Assembly (NCBI GenBank): GCA_905178155.1
Contig: CAJINV010000001.1
Coordinates: forward strand, 5,894,750 to 5,958,749
From: Amoebophrya sp. A120
Lineage: Eukaryota; Sar; Dinophyceae; Syndiniales; Amoebophryaceae
DNA: 64,000 nucleotides
Direction: 5' to 3'
Part shown: positions 22,901 through 32,000 of the stretch, piece after piece
Layout: each line of letters starts with the position of its first letter
Position numbering within the stretch: position 1 is the stretch's first letter
Notes under the pieces: generated by a model
Told to the model about the DNA's origin: nothing
The model's database searches: none
Seen by the model: the letters and a program-made list of their open reading frames with translations, nothing else
Position numbers and translations under genes: made by a program

Positions 22901-23605
22901 GACAAGAAGGTACAGCATCTGATCAAGCGGTTTCGGGACATCAAAAAAGACCTGAAAGGGCGAGGCAAGGAGCACATCTTGCCGGCAGTTTCCCGCCACG
23001 CCTCCCTATCAAGTGAAAAAATGTCTGGGTCTGGAAGGGTGTAAACTTGTCATGCAGATTTTCCATGACCCGCGAGGTCTGGAATGCGGGACTTAGCATG
23101 ACAGACTCTGCGAGGTCTCTGCCATCCTTATCCTGCATGAGAAACTCCCTTCCAGCTTGGTCGAAAGTGGACAGCTTTTGGCACTCATGCAACACAGATT
23201 TTTGTATGCTTCAGATTTACCATGACAAGTTACCACCTTCCAGACCCAGACATATTTGCAATTCATACTCCCCGCGGGGCAGCAAAAAGCCGACGAAAAC
23301 GAATCCCACAGCCGAGGACGTATCAAATGTAAAAATGTCTGGGTCTGGAAGATTCATGCTGTTCTTGCATGACACAGAAGGTCTGGCATGGAAGCTCTAG
23401 CATCACAGGTTTCGAGAAGCTTCCGCAATGCCGAACCCGCATGAGAAATCCCCCATTATGGCGACAGAATTGAGCAGCTTTTGCTACCGATGCATGAGAG
23501 ATTTTTCTGTGTTCGAAAAAGCGCATCACAAGTTCGGATCGTTCCAGACCCAGACATTTTTACATTTGATAGGACGCGGGAGAGAGCAACGCCAACGAGG
23601 AATAG
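10929..23605 (+). CDS. SMC4: Condensin subunit SMC4
   Basis: About 30 exons give an open frame of 5307 nt (1768 aa plus stop). SMC4 pairs with SMC2 in condensin and compacts chromosomes with ATP. Seen: a 395-residue low-complexity N-terminus (Ala/Ser/Glu-rich); head start ENFKSYGEKRTIGPF; Walker A GPNGSGKSN (about residue 431); LIHNS; coiled coil; hinge motif FIDRLGNLGKIDDKYDVAIT; VVTLDGGIVDPSGTVTGGG; second coiled coil; GDAELELVD; signature LSGGEKTL; Walker B YFMDEIDAALD; and the switch FIIISLRN. The head start and C-terminal head read like human or yeast SMC4, not SMC2. Family proteins have about 1300-1450 aa; the excess is the N-terminal tail. Ordinary introns: 12433-12579, 14372-14552, 15366-15505, 17083-17251, 17566-17816, 17940-18352 (GC-AG), 18620-18839, 21377-21627, 22174-22322. 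All other introns are introners. Joins at 16252-16781 and 19845-20036 are the least certain. Confidence 0.95.
12772..13031 (+). mobile_element. Introner, decayed
   Basis: Weak TIRs (TATGAGGGTGC against TATCAGAGTGC). Flanks AGTGA and GGCGA match at 3 of 5 bases. Removal gives KPKAV-KEGGEDGFLEYLED in SMC4. A GT-AG reading (12768-13032) also keeps frame, so it may now be spliced canonically. 260 bp. Confidence 0.65.
13400..13562 (+). mobile_element. Introner, family G (TATGCATTGCAAAAGTATCG)
   Basis: The direct repeat CAAGA is at 13395-13399 and 13563-13567. The arms share the core GCAAAAGTATCGTAC. Removal joins EKHK to KLTDEHQD in SMC4. 163 bp, mostly palindromic. Confidence 0.9.
13661..13874 (+). 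mobile_element. Introner, family C variant (AAAAAACTGTTTCACTGTG arms)
   Basis: The direct repeat CGAGA is at 13656-13660 and 13875-13879. Removal joins MAQFE to MDDKQCQ in SMC4. 214 bp. Confidence 0.92.
13923..14184 (-). mobile_element. Introner, family B, inverted relative to the copies at 19203 and 23007
   Basis: The direct repeat GAGCA is at 13918-13922 and 14185-14189. Its interior is the reverse complement of the interior of 23007-23267, easily followed by eye for more than 150 bp. Removal joins LETE to QKKKQLDEE in SMC4. The strand given is relative to 23007, chosen as reference. 262 bp. Confidence 0.93.
14631..14824 (+). mobile_element. Introner, decayed
   Basis: Ends are TATCCTGTGTAAAA and its weak inverse before 14824. 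Flanks GGAGC and AGGGT are not identical. The 5-bp rule still restores the frame (KKQE-LRGKLEML) in SMC4. 194 bp. Confidence 0.65.
14904..15312 (+). mobile_element. Introner, decayed
   Basis: Starts TATCCTGTGAAAAA and ends CCTTTTGATA. Flanks CGCGT and GTGTC differ. Removal keeps SMC4 in frame (QEAHAR-GQRKKLQEE). Unusually long at 409 bp, so it may hold a further insertion. Confidence 0.55.
15556..15876 (+). mobile_element. Introner-like intron, decayed
   Basis: TATC start and GGATA end with weak arm pairing. Flanks GATGC and CAAAA differ. The 5-bp rule gives KRLDA-LAEIIKSK in SMC4, while GT-AG choices I tried hit stops. 321 bp. Confidence 0.5.
15911..16070 (+). mobile_element. Introner-like intron, decayed
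   Basis: TATGC start and GGTATA end. AGACG occurs on both sides but offset by one base. Removal gives IIKSKT-QNKKAFVKH in SMC4. 160 bp. Confidence 0.5.
16121..16191 (+). mobile_element. Minimal introner, family B (71 bp)
   Basis: Little more than the two arms remain: TTGCATTGCAAATA at the left, then CCAGACCCAGACAGATTTGC before the right end. Flanks GCGCC and GACAC are diverged. Removal joins LLWLR to PILSHLNRQ in SMC4 and keeps frame. Confidence 0.65.
16252..16501 (+). mobile_element. Introner, family A
   Basis: Family A arms (TATCCTGAGTAAAAACG and its inverse ending ACACGGGATA). Flanks GAAGC (16247-16251) and GAGGC (16502-16506) match at 4 of 5. 250 bp. The DNA directly after it holds a second probable element. 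Confidence 0.85.
16528..16776 (+). mobile_element. Probable second introner stacked after the first
   Basis: Family C-like arms: CTGTTTCACTGTG near 16550 and an inverse GAAAACAGTTTTATCTTGGATA ending at 16776 (arm split here as GAAAACAGTTTT, ATCTTGGATA). The motif CACACG is present on both sides (left about 16522-16527, right from 16777). Keeping the about 20 nt between the two elements as exon puts SMC4 out of frame. Only skipping 16252-16781 as a whole gives YQVEA-SKLMKGLYEA. Boundaries are approximate. Confidence 0.5.
16811..17029 (+). mobile_element. Introner, decayed
   Basis: Arms TATCCGCTGGAAAAGCGCTA and TAGTGACATTCTGCGCGATA pair in part. Flanks CGAAG and AAACG differ. Removal gives KGLYEA-RRKGDVDF just before the SMC4 hinge motif. 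219 bp. Confidence 0.65.
19203..19558 (+). mobile_element. Introner, family B, enlarged
   Basis: Interior nearly identical to 23007-23267 but about 95 bp longer. A 17-bp tandem duplication (19394-19427) and unrelated DNA (about 19428-19500) were added. Flanks AAACG and GAACA are diverged. Removal gives LLMTET-QADEHQR in SMC4. 356 bp. Confidence 0.85.
19613..19789 (+). mobile_element. Introner, family E (TATCACACAGAAAAAAGCTG), near-perfect hairpin
   Basis: The direct repeat CAAAA is at 19608-19612 and 19790-19794. The arms pair over roughly 70 bp each, so nearly the whole 177 bp is one palindrome. Removal gives QLAK-IDEDQNAV in SMC4. A relative lies at 54687. Confidence 0.93.
19845..20036 (+). 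mobile_element. Introner-like intron, uncertain
   Basis: TATC start and GTGATA end fit the type, but arms are weak and flanks (AGGAC, AAAGT) differ. No GT-AG choice I tried keeps the SMC4 frame between VQD and TTFGMHREQL. 192 bp. Confidence 0.4.
20212..20486 (+). mobile_element. Introner
   Basis: Arms TATCAGGATGAATATAAGTG and an inverse with GGCACTTGTTC ending TGATA. Flanks GACGT and GACGA match 4 of 5. Removal gives EEDLDV-DGIYSAKFY in SMC4. 275 bp. Confidence 0.8.
20773..21087 (+). mobile_element. Introner, family D (TATTGCAATGAAAAATGCC)
   Basis: The direct repeat GGTCA is at 20768-20772 and 21088-21092. Because the repeat starts GGT, a cut one base in would give a GT-AG intron, one of only two such cases among perfect-repeat elements. 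Removal gives LEEV-TRSILGIQ in SMC4. 315 bp. Confidence 0.93.
21157..21365 (+). mobile_element. Introner, family C (AAAAACTGTGTAAGTGTAAC arms)
   Basis: The direct repeat ATTTT is at 21152-21156 and 21366-21370. The interior is close to 52768-52976. Removal gives NQPNFQIF-AEY in SMC4. Only six bases of exon (21371-21376) follow before a GT-AG intron. 209 bp. Confidence 0.92.
21798..22045 (+). mobile_element. Introner
   Basis: Arms TATGAAAAAAAGAAAACATG and an inverse GATGTTTTTTTCCTGAATA. Flanks CCAGC and CCAGA match 4 of 5. Removal gives LKEMYQ-LITLGGDAELE, matching the conserved SMC4 C-terminal head. 248 bp. Confidence 0.85.
22564..22825 (+). mobile_element. Introner, family B
   Basis: The direct repeat TCTAT is at 22559-22563 and 22826-22830. 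Removal gives KKNDQS-MSVSVNPEKF in SMC4. 262 bp. Confidence 0.93.
23007..23267 (+). mobile_element. Introner, family B (reference orientation)
   Basis: The direct repeat CTCCC is at 23002-23006 and 23268-23272. Removal gives SRHAS-PRGSKKPTK in SMC4. The interior is nearly identical to 19203-19558 and the inverse of 13923-14184. 261 bp. Confidence 0.93.
23321..23571 (+). mobile_element. Introner, family B
   Basis: The direct repeat GGACG is at 23316-23320 and 23572-23576. Removal leads to NPTAED-AGESNANEE and the SMC4 stop at 23603-23605. 251 bp. Confidence 0.92.
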
Positions 23606-24280
23606 CGAGACGAACACGTTACACGTTCCGACAGAGACGCTGCAGCTCCCGATTAGTCTGGGTCTGATCCTAGAAGGAAAAGGACGCTATAGGGTTTTGT
23701 ATAGGAACACAGACAGGATAGATTGATATATCAACGGTCACTAGATTTCCATATTCTTTCAAACAAGGAGATGAAGACACAGTCAATGAGTAAAACTAAA
23801 ATGAGTATGGAAGCTTTTACGCGGATTTACTTTCAAAACAGGTTAAACTTAAAACAGCGAAAGAAATCAATGCTGGAAAACAAACAGCACTTCCGTTTGT
23901 CGTTTTTTTTTCGGTCTTCCGAAACAAAACAGGATTCGAGAGAGCTACAGGCTCCCGTTGATATCATTCCCGCTAATCAACGGAAAAAGTGGCGTTGCTG
24001 CTTGACTATTGTTGCAAGTTGTTGTGCCTATGACGTGCTTGACCTTTGCGAAAGCAAGCATGTTGACGTGCACTTGTTCGTTCTCTCTTTTTTGTTTTTC
24101 ATACGTATTTTTCTGGCGGTGAGAAAGAATTCAGATAAAAATCGCAATTTTCGTGTTTTTCCTGCTTCGTAGCAGTCTGCACTGCCATAGCCATTGCCAT
24201 ACCTAATCGAATATGACGAAACCGCAACTCGTTTTTTTGAGAGATCACGTCGTTGCGTTGCATGGTCTGGTTGCTACCGC
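23606..24280. other. Intergenic, no gene seen
   Basis: Downstream of the SMC4 stop the DNA turns AT-rich. No coding signal was recognised. Confidence 0.55.
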
Positions 24281-27200
24281 ATGTCCTTCGTTCGGAGTGC
24301 AGTAATACAGTCGACCTCAACCGCCCCGACCGCGAGGCCCGGAGCGGATGTAGCGTCACACACTCTCTCGCCGACGCCTGCAGCCAGTAGTGCCACAGCC
24401 TCGCCAGAACGTCAGGGCCCCTGCTTTCCAAGCACAACGTCGACCCTTATTCCGCGCGCTTTGGGAAGATGGAGCGACAAATCAAGAACAACCTGCACTG
24501 GTCGAGAACGCACTTGGTTCGCTGCGGCACTATCCTGCGCCCCGCTGGTGGAGACGGTCCGCACAGCGGTTGGAAATTTTTGCGTCGCCGAGATGCAGCA
24601 GCGTGCGAAGGGCGTTTTTTCCTCGACGCGTCTTCATTCCTTCGCACTGCCGCTGGAAATTCCTCCGCTACCCTCCGCGGGCCGGGTGGCGGTGCCACCT
24701 TTGTCGCTTCCGATCGCATGGCGCGGACGCCGTGTGCGCCCCTGGGCCGGACCGCTCAGCGATCATCCCTCCGGATTCAAATTCCGCCTTCGCCGCCGGA
24801 CAAAAAGGTGTGGCTCGCTTGTCGCCGCCTCCGTGTTTGCCTGGACAATTGTGGAGATTCGAAATCGATACAGAGATCGCTGCCTTCTCGAGAAAACCCT
24901 GGCGCACCGCCGGGAGCAGCAGAGGCGCGTGTTGGAAGAAGGCAAGAACCGGCAACTCCAGCGCAAGAACCTACTTGCAGCAACTACTATTTCGGACGCA
25001 GATTCAGATAAAATGAGGAACATCGATCATTCAGAAATAAGTCCTGTCGTCGGCGAAAGGAACAGTCATGTACTGAAAATAGCGCGGCCCATCGTCTTCG
25101 TGCCTGGATACAAAGGGTCCACGCTGCGCTCGACAAAGAGCGCACTCTCCGTGGGCTGGGGCACGGTGCCCTCGGTTTTCAAAGGGTTACTGCACCCAAA
25201 GCGCAACCTGCAGCTCGCTTGTGAGGCCGACTCCTGGGACCCAGAAACGCACACGCTCGCGACCGACGAGTTCAAACCCTCGGGGCTGGTGAAGGCCTAC
25301 CGACTTTTCGGGTTCCTCACGCTGCACCCGGGCCACACCCTCATGCAGCAGTTTTTGCGCAGGGTGGCCGAGGAGGAGAACCGAGTGTACTACGAGTTTG
25401 TGTACGACTGGCGACGTCCCGCACTGGAGATCGCGGAGCAGCTCCGACGATTCGTGGACCAGGTAACGCGTGAGCACGAGGGCAACAGGCCGGAAGTGGT
25501 CGCGCACAGCTTCGGCGCATTGCTAGTGTTGCGCTTGCTGCATGACGCCCGTTGTGAGATCATCGAAGATCATTGTTGCGCGGAGGACACCAAAACTGTT
25601 GCTCATAGCGACGAAGACAAGCCACCGAATGGCGCAGCAGGATCTTCATCTCCGAATATTAGAGTGACGCCCATTACTCCACCTAACACACCGTACGCCA
25701 GTGTGAAGTGGTCTGGCTCGCTGGGGGCAAAACACGACAACAATCCCACGCTCGTCGCAATGGATTGCTTCGTGCAAAATTATGGTCGAGAGGAGGCTCC
25801 TGCTGCAGTGAGTAGCAGTACATCAACCAAAGAGCTGTCCATCACCGGGGAATCATCGACTCCGAAGCGGGCCGGTGCTGCGGTGGAACAACCAGTGTCG
25901 GCGGTACTAAGCGTGCACTCTGCCGTACTCGTGGGACCGCCGGTACGCCTCACACCGTACTTTTTGATGGACATGCTCTACGGCGACCCCGACTTTCTTC
26001 TCGACGGCGCGACCCACTTCACCTTTCCCAGCGTGTACACCTTTTTCCCCGACAACTATTACAATGCCGAGGGGCGTTGGGTTAGTCGTCTCGGAGTGGA
26101 CAGAACGAATTTTAATAGTGTGTCTGAGGCGGGCGCGGGGAAGGTCGAGGAAAACGTAAACGTAAACGAGAGCGGCTTCTTATCAAGTCTTGAGAGAACA
26201 AGTAGACATGCTGCGGACACTGCTTCACGAGGTGCATGCGGCGAGGAAGCGAAAAGTGATTATCAGCATCCTGTTTCGTGTCGTGCCAGTGAATTTCAGC
26301 ACAAGGTGGAAGAAAAGATACTTTCGCCGATGAAGCGCGCAAATGGTAAAAATGTTGAATCCGACGGGAAAAAAACAACAGCTCCCGAGGACGACAGTGA
26401 CATCGCCCACGACACCGTGCACCAACAGCGGACCCAAACCCTTTATGATCGCTTAATCCGGGTGGGCGAAGCGTCTGGTTGCCCTGGCCTTTCGCGCTTT
26501 CTGCACGAGACACGGTCGGCTGCCTGGCTTGGCTGCTTGTCCTCGGGTATCACTGCGTTTTACGACTTCGGAAAAATATGGCGGAAGGCTGACTATAGAA
26601 AGCCTGGCGATATTTATCAGCGAGACCAAGAGCGACAAAAACAGGTTGCTGCCGTCGAAGATAATGTTCGCCCCCAGTCGTTAACAGGGAGTGCCACTGG
26701 CAGCACGTATTGCGGAACATCCCGAAGTAAAGCCCGCCAAGTCACGAATGCTAGTACCGGGAACAGTTACCACGCAAATCTGCAGTCTGGCATGCCGGGC
26801 GTTGTAGCGGAAGAGGATGACCGCATCTGCCTTGACTTCCACGAGAAGGACCTCTGGCTCAACATATCAAAGAAAACGCATAGTGCCCCACGACCAGAAG
26901 AGCGGTCTCTACTATACGCAAACTTTCTACACGAAAACTTTTTGTATCGCATGAAGGGAAACATCATGCGAGCTTCCTTTGGGAAAAACTTCTGCAATAC
27001 GGAGGAAACACTTCTTCCACGCGCTCGGGGGTGGGCACTTTTCCATATGATGCAACACGCTTGCTGTTCCGAGGCGGCTGTCCGACCCGGCCGCGGAGGA
27101 GCACTTGCGGCATTGTCTAGCGCTCGCGCGGGCCTTTTGGCAAGGGTTTTGCATCGCAGGCGAAGATATCAATTGCAAATATGTCTGGGTCTGGAAAAAT

Positions 27201-27974
27201 GCAAGTTTGTCATGCTTGTCTGGCATGACTCATAAATCTGTAATGCATGAACAGGAAAAGGGCCTCTTGCCTGTCATGCAAACACGCAGTTTGCCATGCG
27301 GATAAGGAAACACAGGAGCAGCTGAAAAATTTGTCATGCTTAGCTGCGTATTGCAGTCCGCCCACTAGTCAGATTTTAGCATCACAAGTTTCCAGACCCA
27401 GACATATTTGCATTTGATAGAAGATTCAGAAACCTCGACAAACACTTCGACTCCATTGGCCTCTGATGTCCCTGTGGCCTTTATCGTGGGGACAGGCCAC
27501 GCCACCGGGGAGACCCTGGTGTTGCTCCAAAGCGATAGAAATTCTAGTTGTACAGCTTTTAGCAAAGCTGTTGACCACGACAGCTCAGGAACTACATCTT
27601 GGTCTTCTGACTTTGAAGACATTATCGACACAAGTGCCACAACATGCTGGAGTACTGTTGCTTTAGATGTTGAAAAGTCGTCGTATAATAACACGAGCGG
27701 GACCTGCTCCGACGATCGTGGCCACAACTTTTGGTTGTACGGCAGCCCTGCTCTGGTCCCAGGCGACGGTCGGTTACCAGCAAACAGGATCCTACCTCAG
27801 TTCCGGCCTGAAGAATCCAATACAGATAGAAGCTTTATTACTGCTAGTTGTGCTCGGAGAAATTTATTACGTACGCTTGAAAGCTCACCTGTGTACGAAA
27901 CGCGAAACACTCACAGCACTATGCTGAATGACCTTGAAGTTCTGAATGAAGCGATGATGCACGTAGGCATGTGA
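24281..27974 (+). CDS. LCAT-like acyltransferase/phospholipase (alpha/beta hydrolase)
   Basis: Exons 24281-26997, 27056-27166 and 27425-27974 are joined over two introners (3378 nt, 1125 aa). Seen: entry motif PIVFVPGYKGSTL (about residue 270), YEFVYDWRRP, nucleophile elbow VVAHSFGALL (Ser near 410), and a late VPGDGRLPANRI segment in the place of the GDGTVP stretch of LCAT/PDAT proteins. The family moves acyl groups between phospholipids and sterol or glycerol acceptors, or hydrolyses them. Large Ser/Glu/Lys-rich inserts (about residues 430-540 and 610-880) split the hydrolase core. The N-terminal 250 residues are Arg-rich with a possible hydrophobic segment (SLVAASVFAWTIVEI), so membrane anchoring is possible. 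The catalytic His could not be placed with certainty. First ATG in frame is 24281; the frame is open upstream from a TTG at 24194. Confidence 0.84.
26998..27050 (+). mobile_element. Minimal introner (53 bp)
   Basis: The direct repeat TGCAA is at 26993-26997 and 27051-27055. Ends TACGGAGGAAAC and TTTTCCATATGA; interior GGGGGTGGGCA resembles family D ends. Without removal the frame goes wrong; with it SFGKNFCN-TLAVPRRLSDP reads on into the LCAT C-terminal part. Confidence 0.75.
27167..27419 (+). mobile_element. Introner, family B
   Basis: The direct repeat GAAGA is at 27162-27166 and 27420-27424. Removal gives FCIAGE-DSETSTN in the LCAT-like gene. The interior belongs to a subfamily with 34052 and 53486. 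253 bp. Confidence 0.92.
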
Positions 27975-29074
27975 CCTGCCGAGATGACAACTTTCACGAC
28001 TCCCGATTGTATAGCCTTACCTGAGTCCCCCGTAATTGTAGGTTTCTGTTTTTTCGACATCAAATTGAATGAATCAATCTCCCATGTGACATAAACCCAG
28101 GCCGTGGACTACCATTCATAGTGTAGCCGTGCTGCTTTGACTTTGGTTCCTTACTTTCGTGTATTAGAACAACCGATGTAGTTACGAGTTTCTAATAGTA
28201 GATCCGTATCTCTTGACGTTTACTTGAAACAGAACAACGCAGATATTCGACGTATTTTGATTTAGCGATTCAGCTACTGTCTAGAACGAGGGACTAGCAG
28301 AACTAGGTCATGAAATGAATCTCGCCCGTGTAGCATTCTCGATTTGATTCTTGATTCTAGTTGCTAGCTTTGCCTTCGTTTTGGCAAAAGCATGATGTGT
28401 TTATGGGTTCGTGTTCGAATTTTCTTTGATACGAAAGTTTTTTTCACAAATAAGATACAATTCTAAATCAAATGTTGTTTTTTCTTTGAAGGTCGTCGCT
28501 TGCTACTCTTCAATTGAAGAGACCGCGCATGATACTCAAAAAAAAGATAACAGGGACTACTTTTCTACACATATCTTTTCGTGTAATATAGGCCGACGGG
28601 TGCAGTAGATGCAGCCTGGCGACGATCGCCATTTCAGTCTAATGCGTGGCGAGTAGTTCTTTAATATCCGGACATTAGTACACCTACACCGGTGACGAGG
28701 CGGGACCTTTGAGGCGCTCTCACCACTTCGGAGGCCAGTAAATCCAACCCAGCTCGTTCTGGTATCGACGGCCCAAGAACCACGGAAATCCACCCGGGCG
28801 TGCTATCCTCCCGAAGAACACTTTGATTTTTTCTGCCGCAAGTTGTACGCATTACTACTGTCCTTCTAAGTACTAACTTGGAATAAAGAAGTTCTTCTTT
28901 GCGGAGCCTTGCGGCGGGGTTAATGTCCGAGTTGTAAATCGCGATTCACCTGAGAGCTGGTCAACATAACGGAAGTACTCCTGTCCACCGCCTTGCCAAA
29001 AAAGCAGGACAAGTGCTGTGAGTCGCGCGCCATTCTCCACCTCACGGCCCACCTGAGACGACGGGTACGGCAAT
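27975..29074. other. Intergenic, no gene seen
   Basis: About 1.1 kb of AT-rich DNA. Neither strand shows a convincing ORF, RNA gene or element ends. Confidence 0.55.
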
Positions 29075-32000
29075 ATGACCACGGACGTGCAGAATCAGGT
29101 TTCCGAGCTGCTGCAGTTTTTCCAGCAGCCGCGGAATAGCACGGTGCGCGTTGTTTTTGATAAAGTTAAAGCTTGTCGTTCGACTAATGGGATGAAATCG
29201 CATGAAGGCACAGCACCTCGATTGGTTCTTGCTTTCGTTCAAAATTGTCTTTCCGCTTGTCTTGTCTCTCTACAAACTGCATGATTGGTTGAATGCAGGT
29301 TGGTAATTTCTACTGCGTAGTACTAGTCTGATGTCGATGAAGATTCAAGGCAATGGTCGCGGAATGAAAGAAGTAGAAGCGTATCAACGAAGGGAATTCG
29401 ATCGTGATGAGGAACAACGTTCGGATCTAAAAAATAACTCCACGCGTGTTAAAAATTTTTGCAGGTGAAAAATGTGTTATGCCACCTGCTAGGTGGGGCG
29501 TCGCGTAGTAACGAGACAGACGGCGCCTCCTCGGCAGATGCAGAAACCGGCACGGAAATAACTGCAGTGGATCATGGAACAGATTCAGCTGCGAACAATG
29601 CATCTTCTTCGTCAGTTGCGCAGTTGGTCGAGCTTTTGCGTCAAGCCAGCAGCGAGGTCGCGACCTCTCCGCCGCGGGGAGGACATCTTCAAGGTGAACA
29701 GCAAGCCCGCTCGCTGGACATCCCAAGCCACATGACCACTGCGGCCGCAGGAACAAAAAACGGATTTATTTCACCGCCACAGACCGGCAGGAGCGGTTCT
29801 TCTCCGGGCTCTTGTGCTGGGACGAATGTTGCGGAGAGGAAAGAAAAGTCGTCTTCTCCGCCCTCGCGAAGTAAAGCTGGTGCTTCTACTCCTGGGCACC
29901 AGGCTCATAGTCAACAAGCTTTGCCGCCGATGCTTTACTATCCCGATGGATCCCCGAGCACGGACCGCAGCCAGAGCCCGCCGCGCGAGGACGGCGCGGC
30001 CGTCGCCAGCAATGGCTCCACGCCGAACGCCCCCAATCTGTTTTTCAAAAACCTCGACGGAACTGGAGATTTTTATGGCAGAAACAGGAATGCATATCAT
30101 GATCATGGAGCAGGAGCAAACAAGCAGCTCGGAGGTGGTCCCATCATGCTGCAGGGGCCGCGCCCGCCGCGGGGAGGACCCGTGGCGAATGCCGGTGGCA
30201 ATAGCGCGCAGTACTGCCCGCCGAACCAGCGGGGCGGCTCCTACTCCCATCCACAGGGTACTATTCCTATCGACCGGGCGGGGAACCACAACATACAGTC
30301 AAGCGTTCGGGACCACAACATGCGTCCGCATCCGCTTTCCGTCAATGAAGATGAAGGCTGGAATCGTCGTGACTTTGACCACCGAGAGTCGCATCATGAT
30401 CCTCGTCGTCGCACCAGTGAGGATTATGGCGGCAGCCGAAGTTACAGCGGTAACCACTACAGTAACGGCGCTTCTTCAAGAACCCCTGGCAGCTTTGCAC
30501 CAACAGGCAGAACAAGCGGCGTGCCGCCCAGGGATCATCCGGAATGCAGAGTATCGGAGTGAATACAGAAGTTGTTGTGTACATTCGCAGGCAAAGGCAT
30601 ACTCACAAAAAAAAAAAAGTAGTTGTCATGTTGCGGCAAATAAAGCCCGAAATTTGCAACATTTATGTGCTGACTGCTTCGATGACACATTGACTTACTT
30701 TTCCAGCCAATATCAGTATCACGACCACCGAGCAGACTCTGGCTTCTATTCTGCGCATTCGACCCCGGCGTCGGCCAACTCTTCCTCCTACGGGCACAGC
30801 ACCAGTAACAACCCCACCTCGCGAGGATCCGGATCGAGCACAAATAACCATGCATCGGATCGGTCGCGCGCTCGGCTCTTCGGCCCTTTCTCGCATCAAC
30901 ATGACCGGAACCACGAGCAGGGCGGCGTGTGGCCCTCTTCTGAGACCCTGCAGCAGGCCGAGCAACGGTGGATGCAGCAGCGCGCGGCGCACGGTGCGGT
31001 ACTTCTGCAGGAAACAAGCAGGACCGGTGCCCGGCGACGCAGTCTGGAGGATCGTTTTTTTCAGCCAGTGGCCATTACAGCACGCGATCACCCCGCCGAT
31101 CATGGCGGTAGCAGAACAGGTTCGTCCGCAGCCGCACCGCAGAACTACCACCGAGCTCAGGGATTGCGGAAAAATAGTGTGGAGCTGCTGTACAGCGAAT
31201 ACTTGATTGTTTCTTTCGGTGGGGCATATGCATATGGATGGATGCATTCACTTCTGCATTGCGGATGCTCTTTCTTTGCTGCGACAGGCAGCATCCGATT
31301 CTTGTCTCGTCATAAATAGTGAATGATCTACATCTTCTACTTTATCAGTGAAATACAGAAATGGAGTTCTTCTAAAACTATAGCAACCCGCAAGCCATGG
31401 CGAAGCAAGCACGGCGGCAGATCGAGAATGCGGTCATGACCTGCTACGATCAAGTGCCCAGCACATCGCGGAAATGGAGTATGTTCCTGCAACTACTCAC
31501 CACGCTGAGCTCGGCTGAGCTCGACGAGCTGGCCTACCAGCTCCGGATGGATCGCCGCGCGCCGCTTCCGGACGGCGTCTCGCGCACTTCGAACAACTCG
31601 CTCGACTGCGAGTACTGATTTTTACATTCTCAGAAAATATGTGTATTTCTTGTTTGGGTACTACATGATTTTTTCAATTTGCCGCCTAGCTCTGCGTGGC
31701 GTTGAAAGTAAAAAGAATAGCGCTGCAGTCGGTACCTCCAGCGTGAATGCATCAGGGAACATGTTGTTGCATCCCCATCACCTTTACATACAGCGACAAT
31801 CCACTGCCCCGTCTCAAGGATTTTCCGGAGGACTCCAATTATCCGGGCACAAGTGTGATGGTGCGGAACATTATCCATGCAAAATTCATTTGACACGATT
31901 CGTCCACATCCCATCAGTCATGAATGTATGAAGACTGTCGCTGTCCTCGGTAGAAAAAACTGTCTGACGGCATGTTGACGAGTCTGTGAAAGTCGCAAGT

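Noticed and set aside
24187-24215. Sequence resembling the dinoflagellate spliced leader (CATAGCCATTGCCAT)
   Set aside because: Only a partial match to the leader as I remember it. No complete copy was found in the window.
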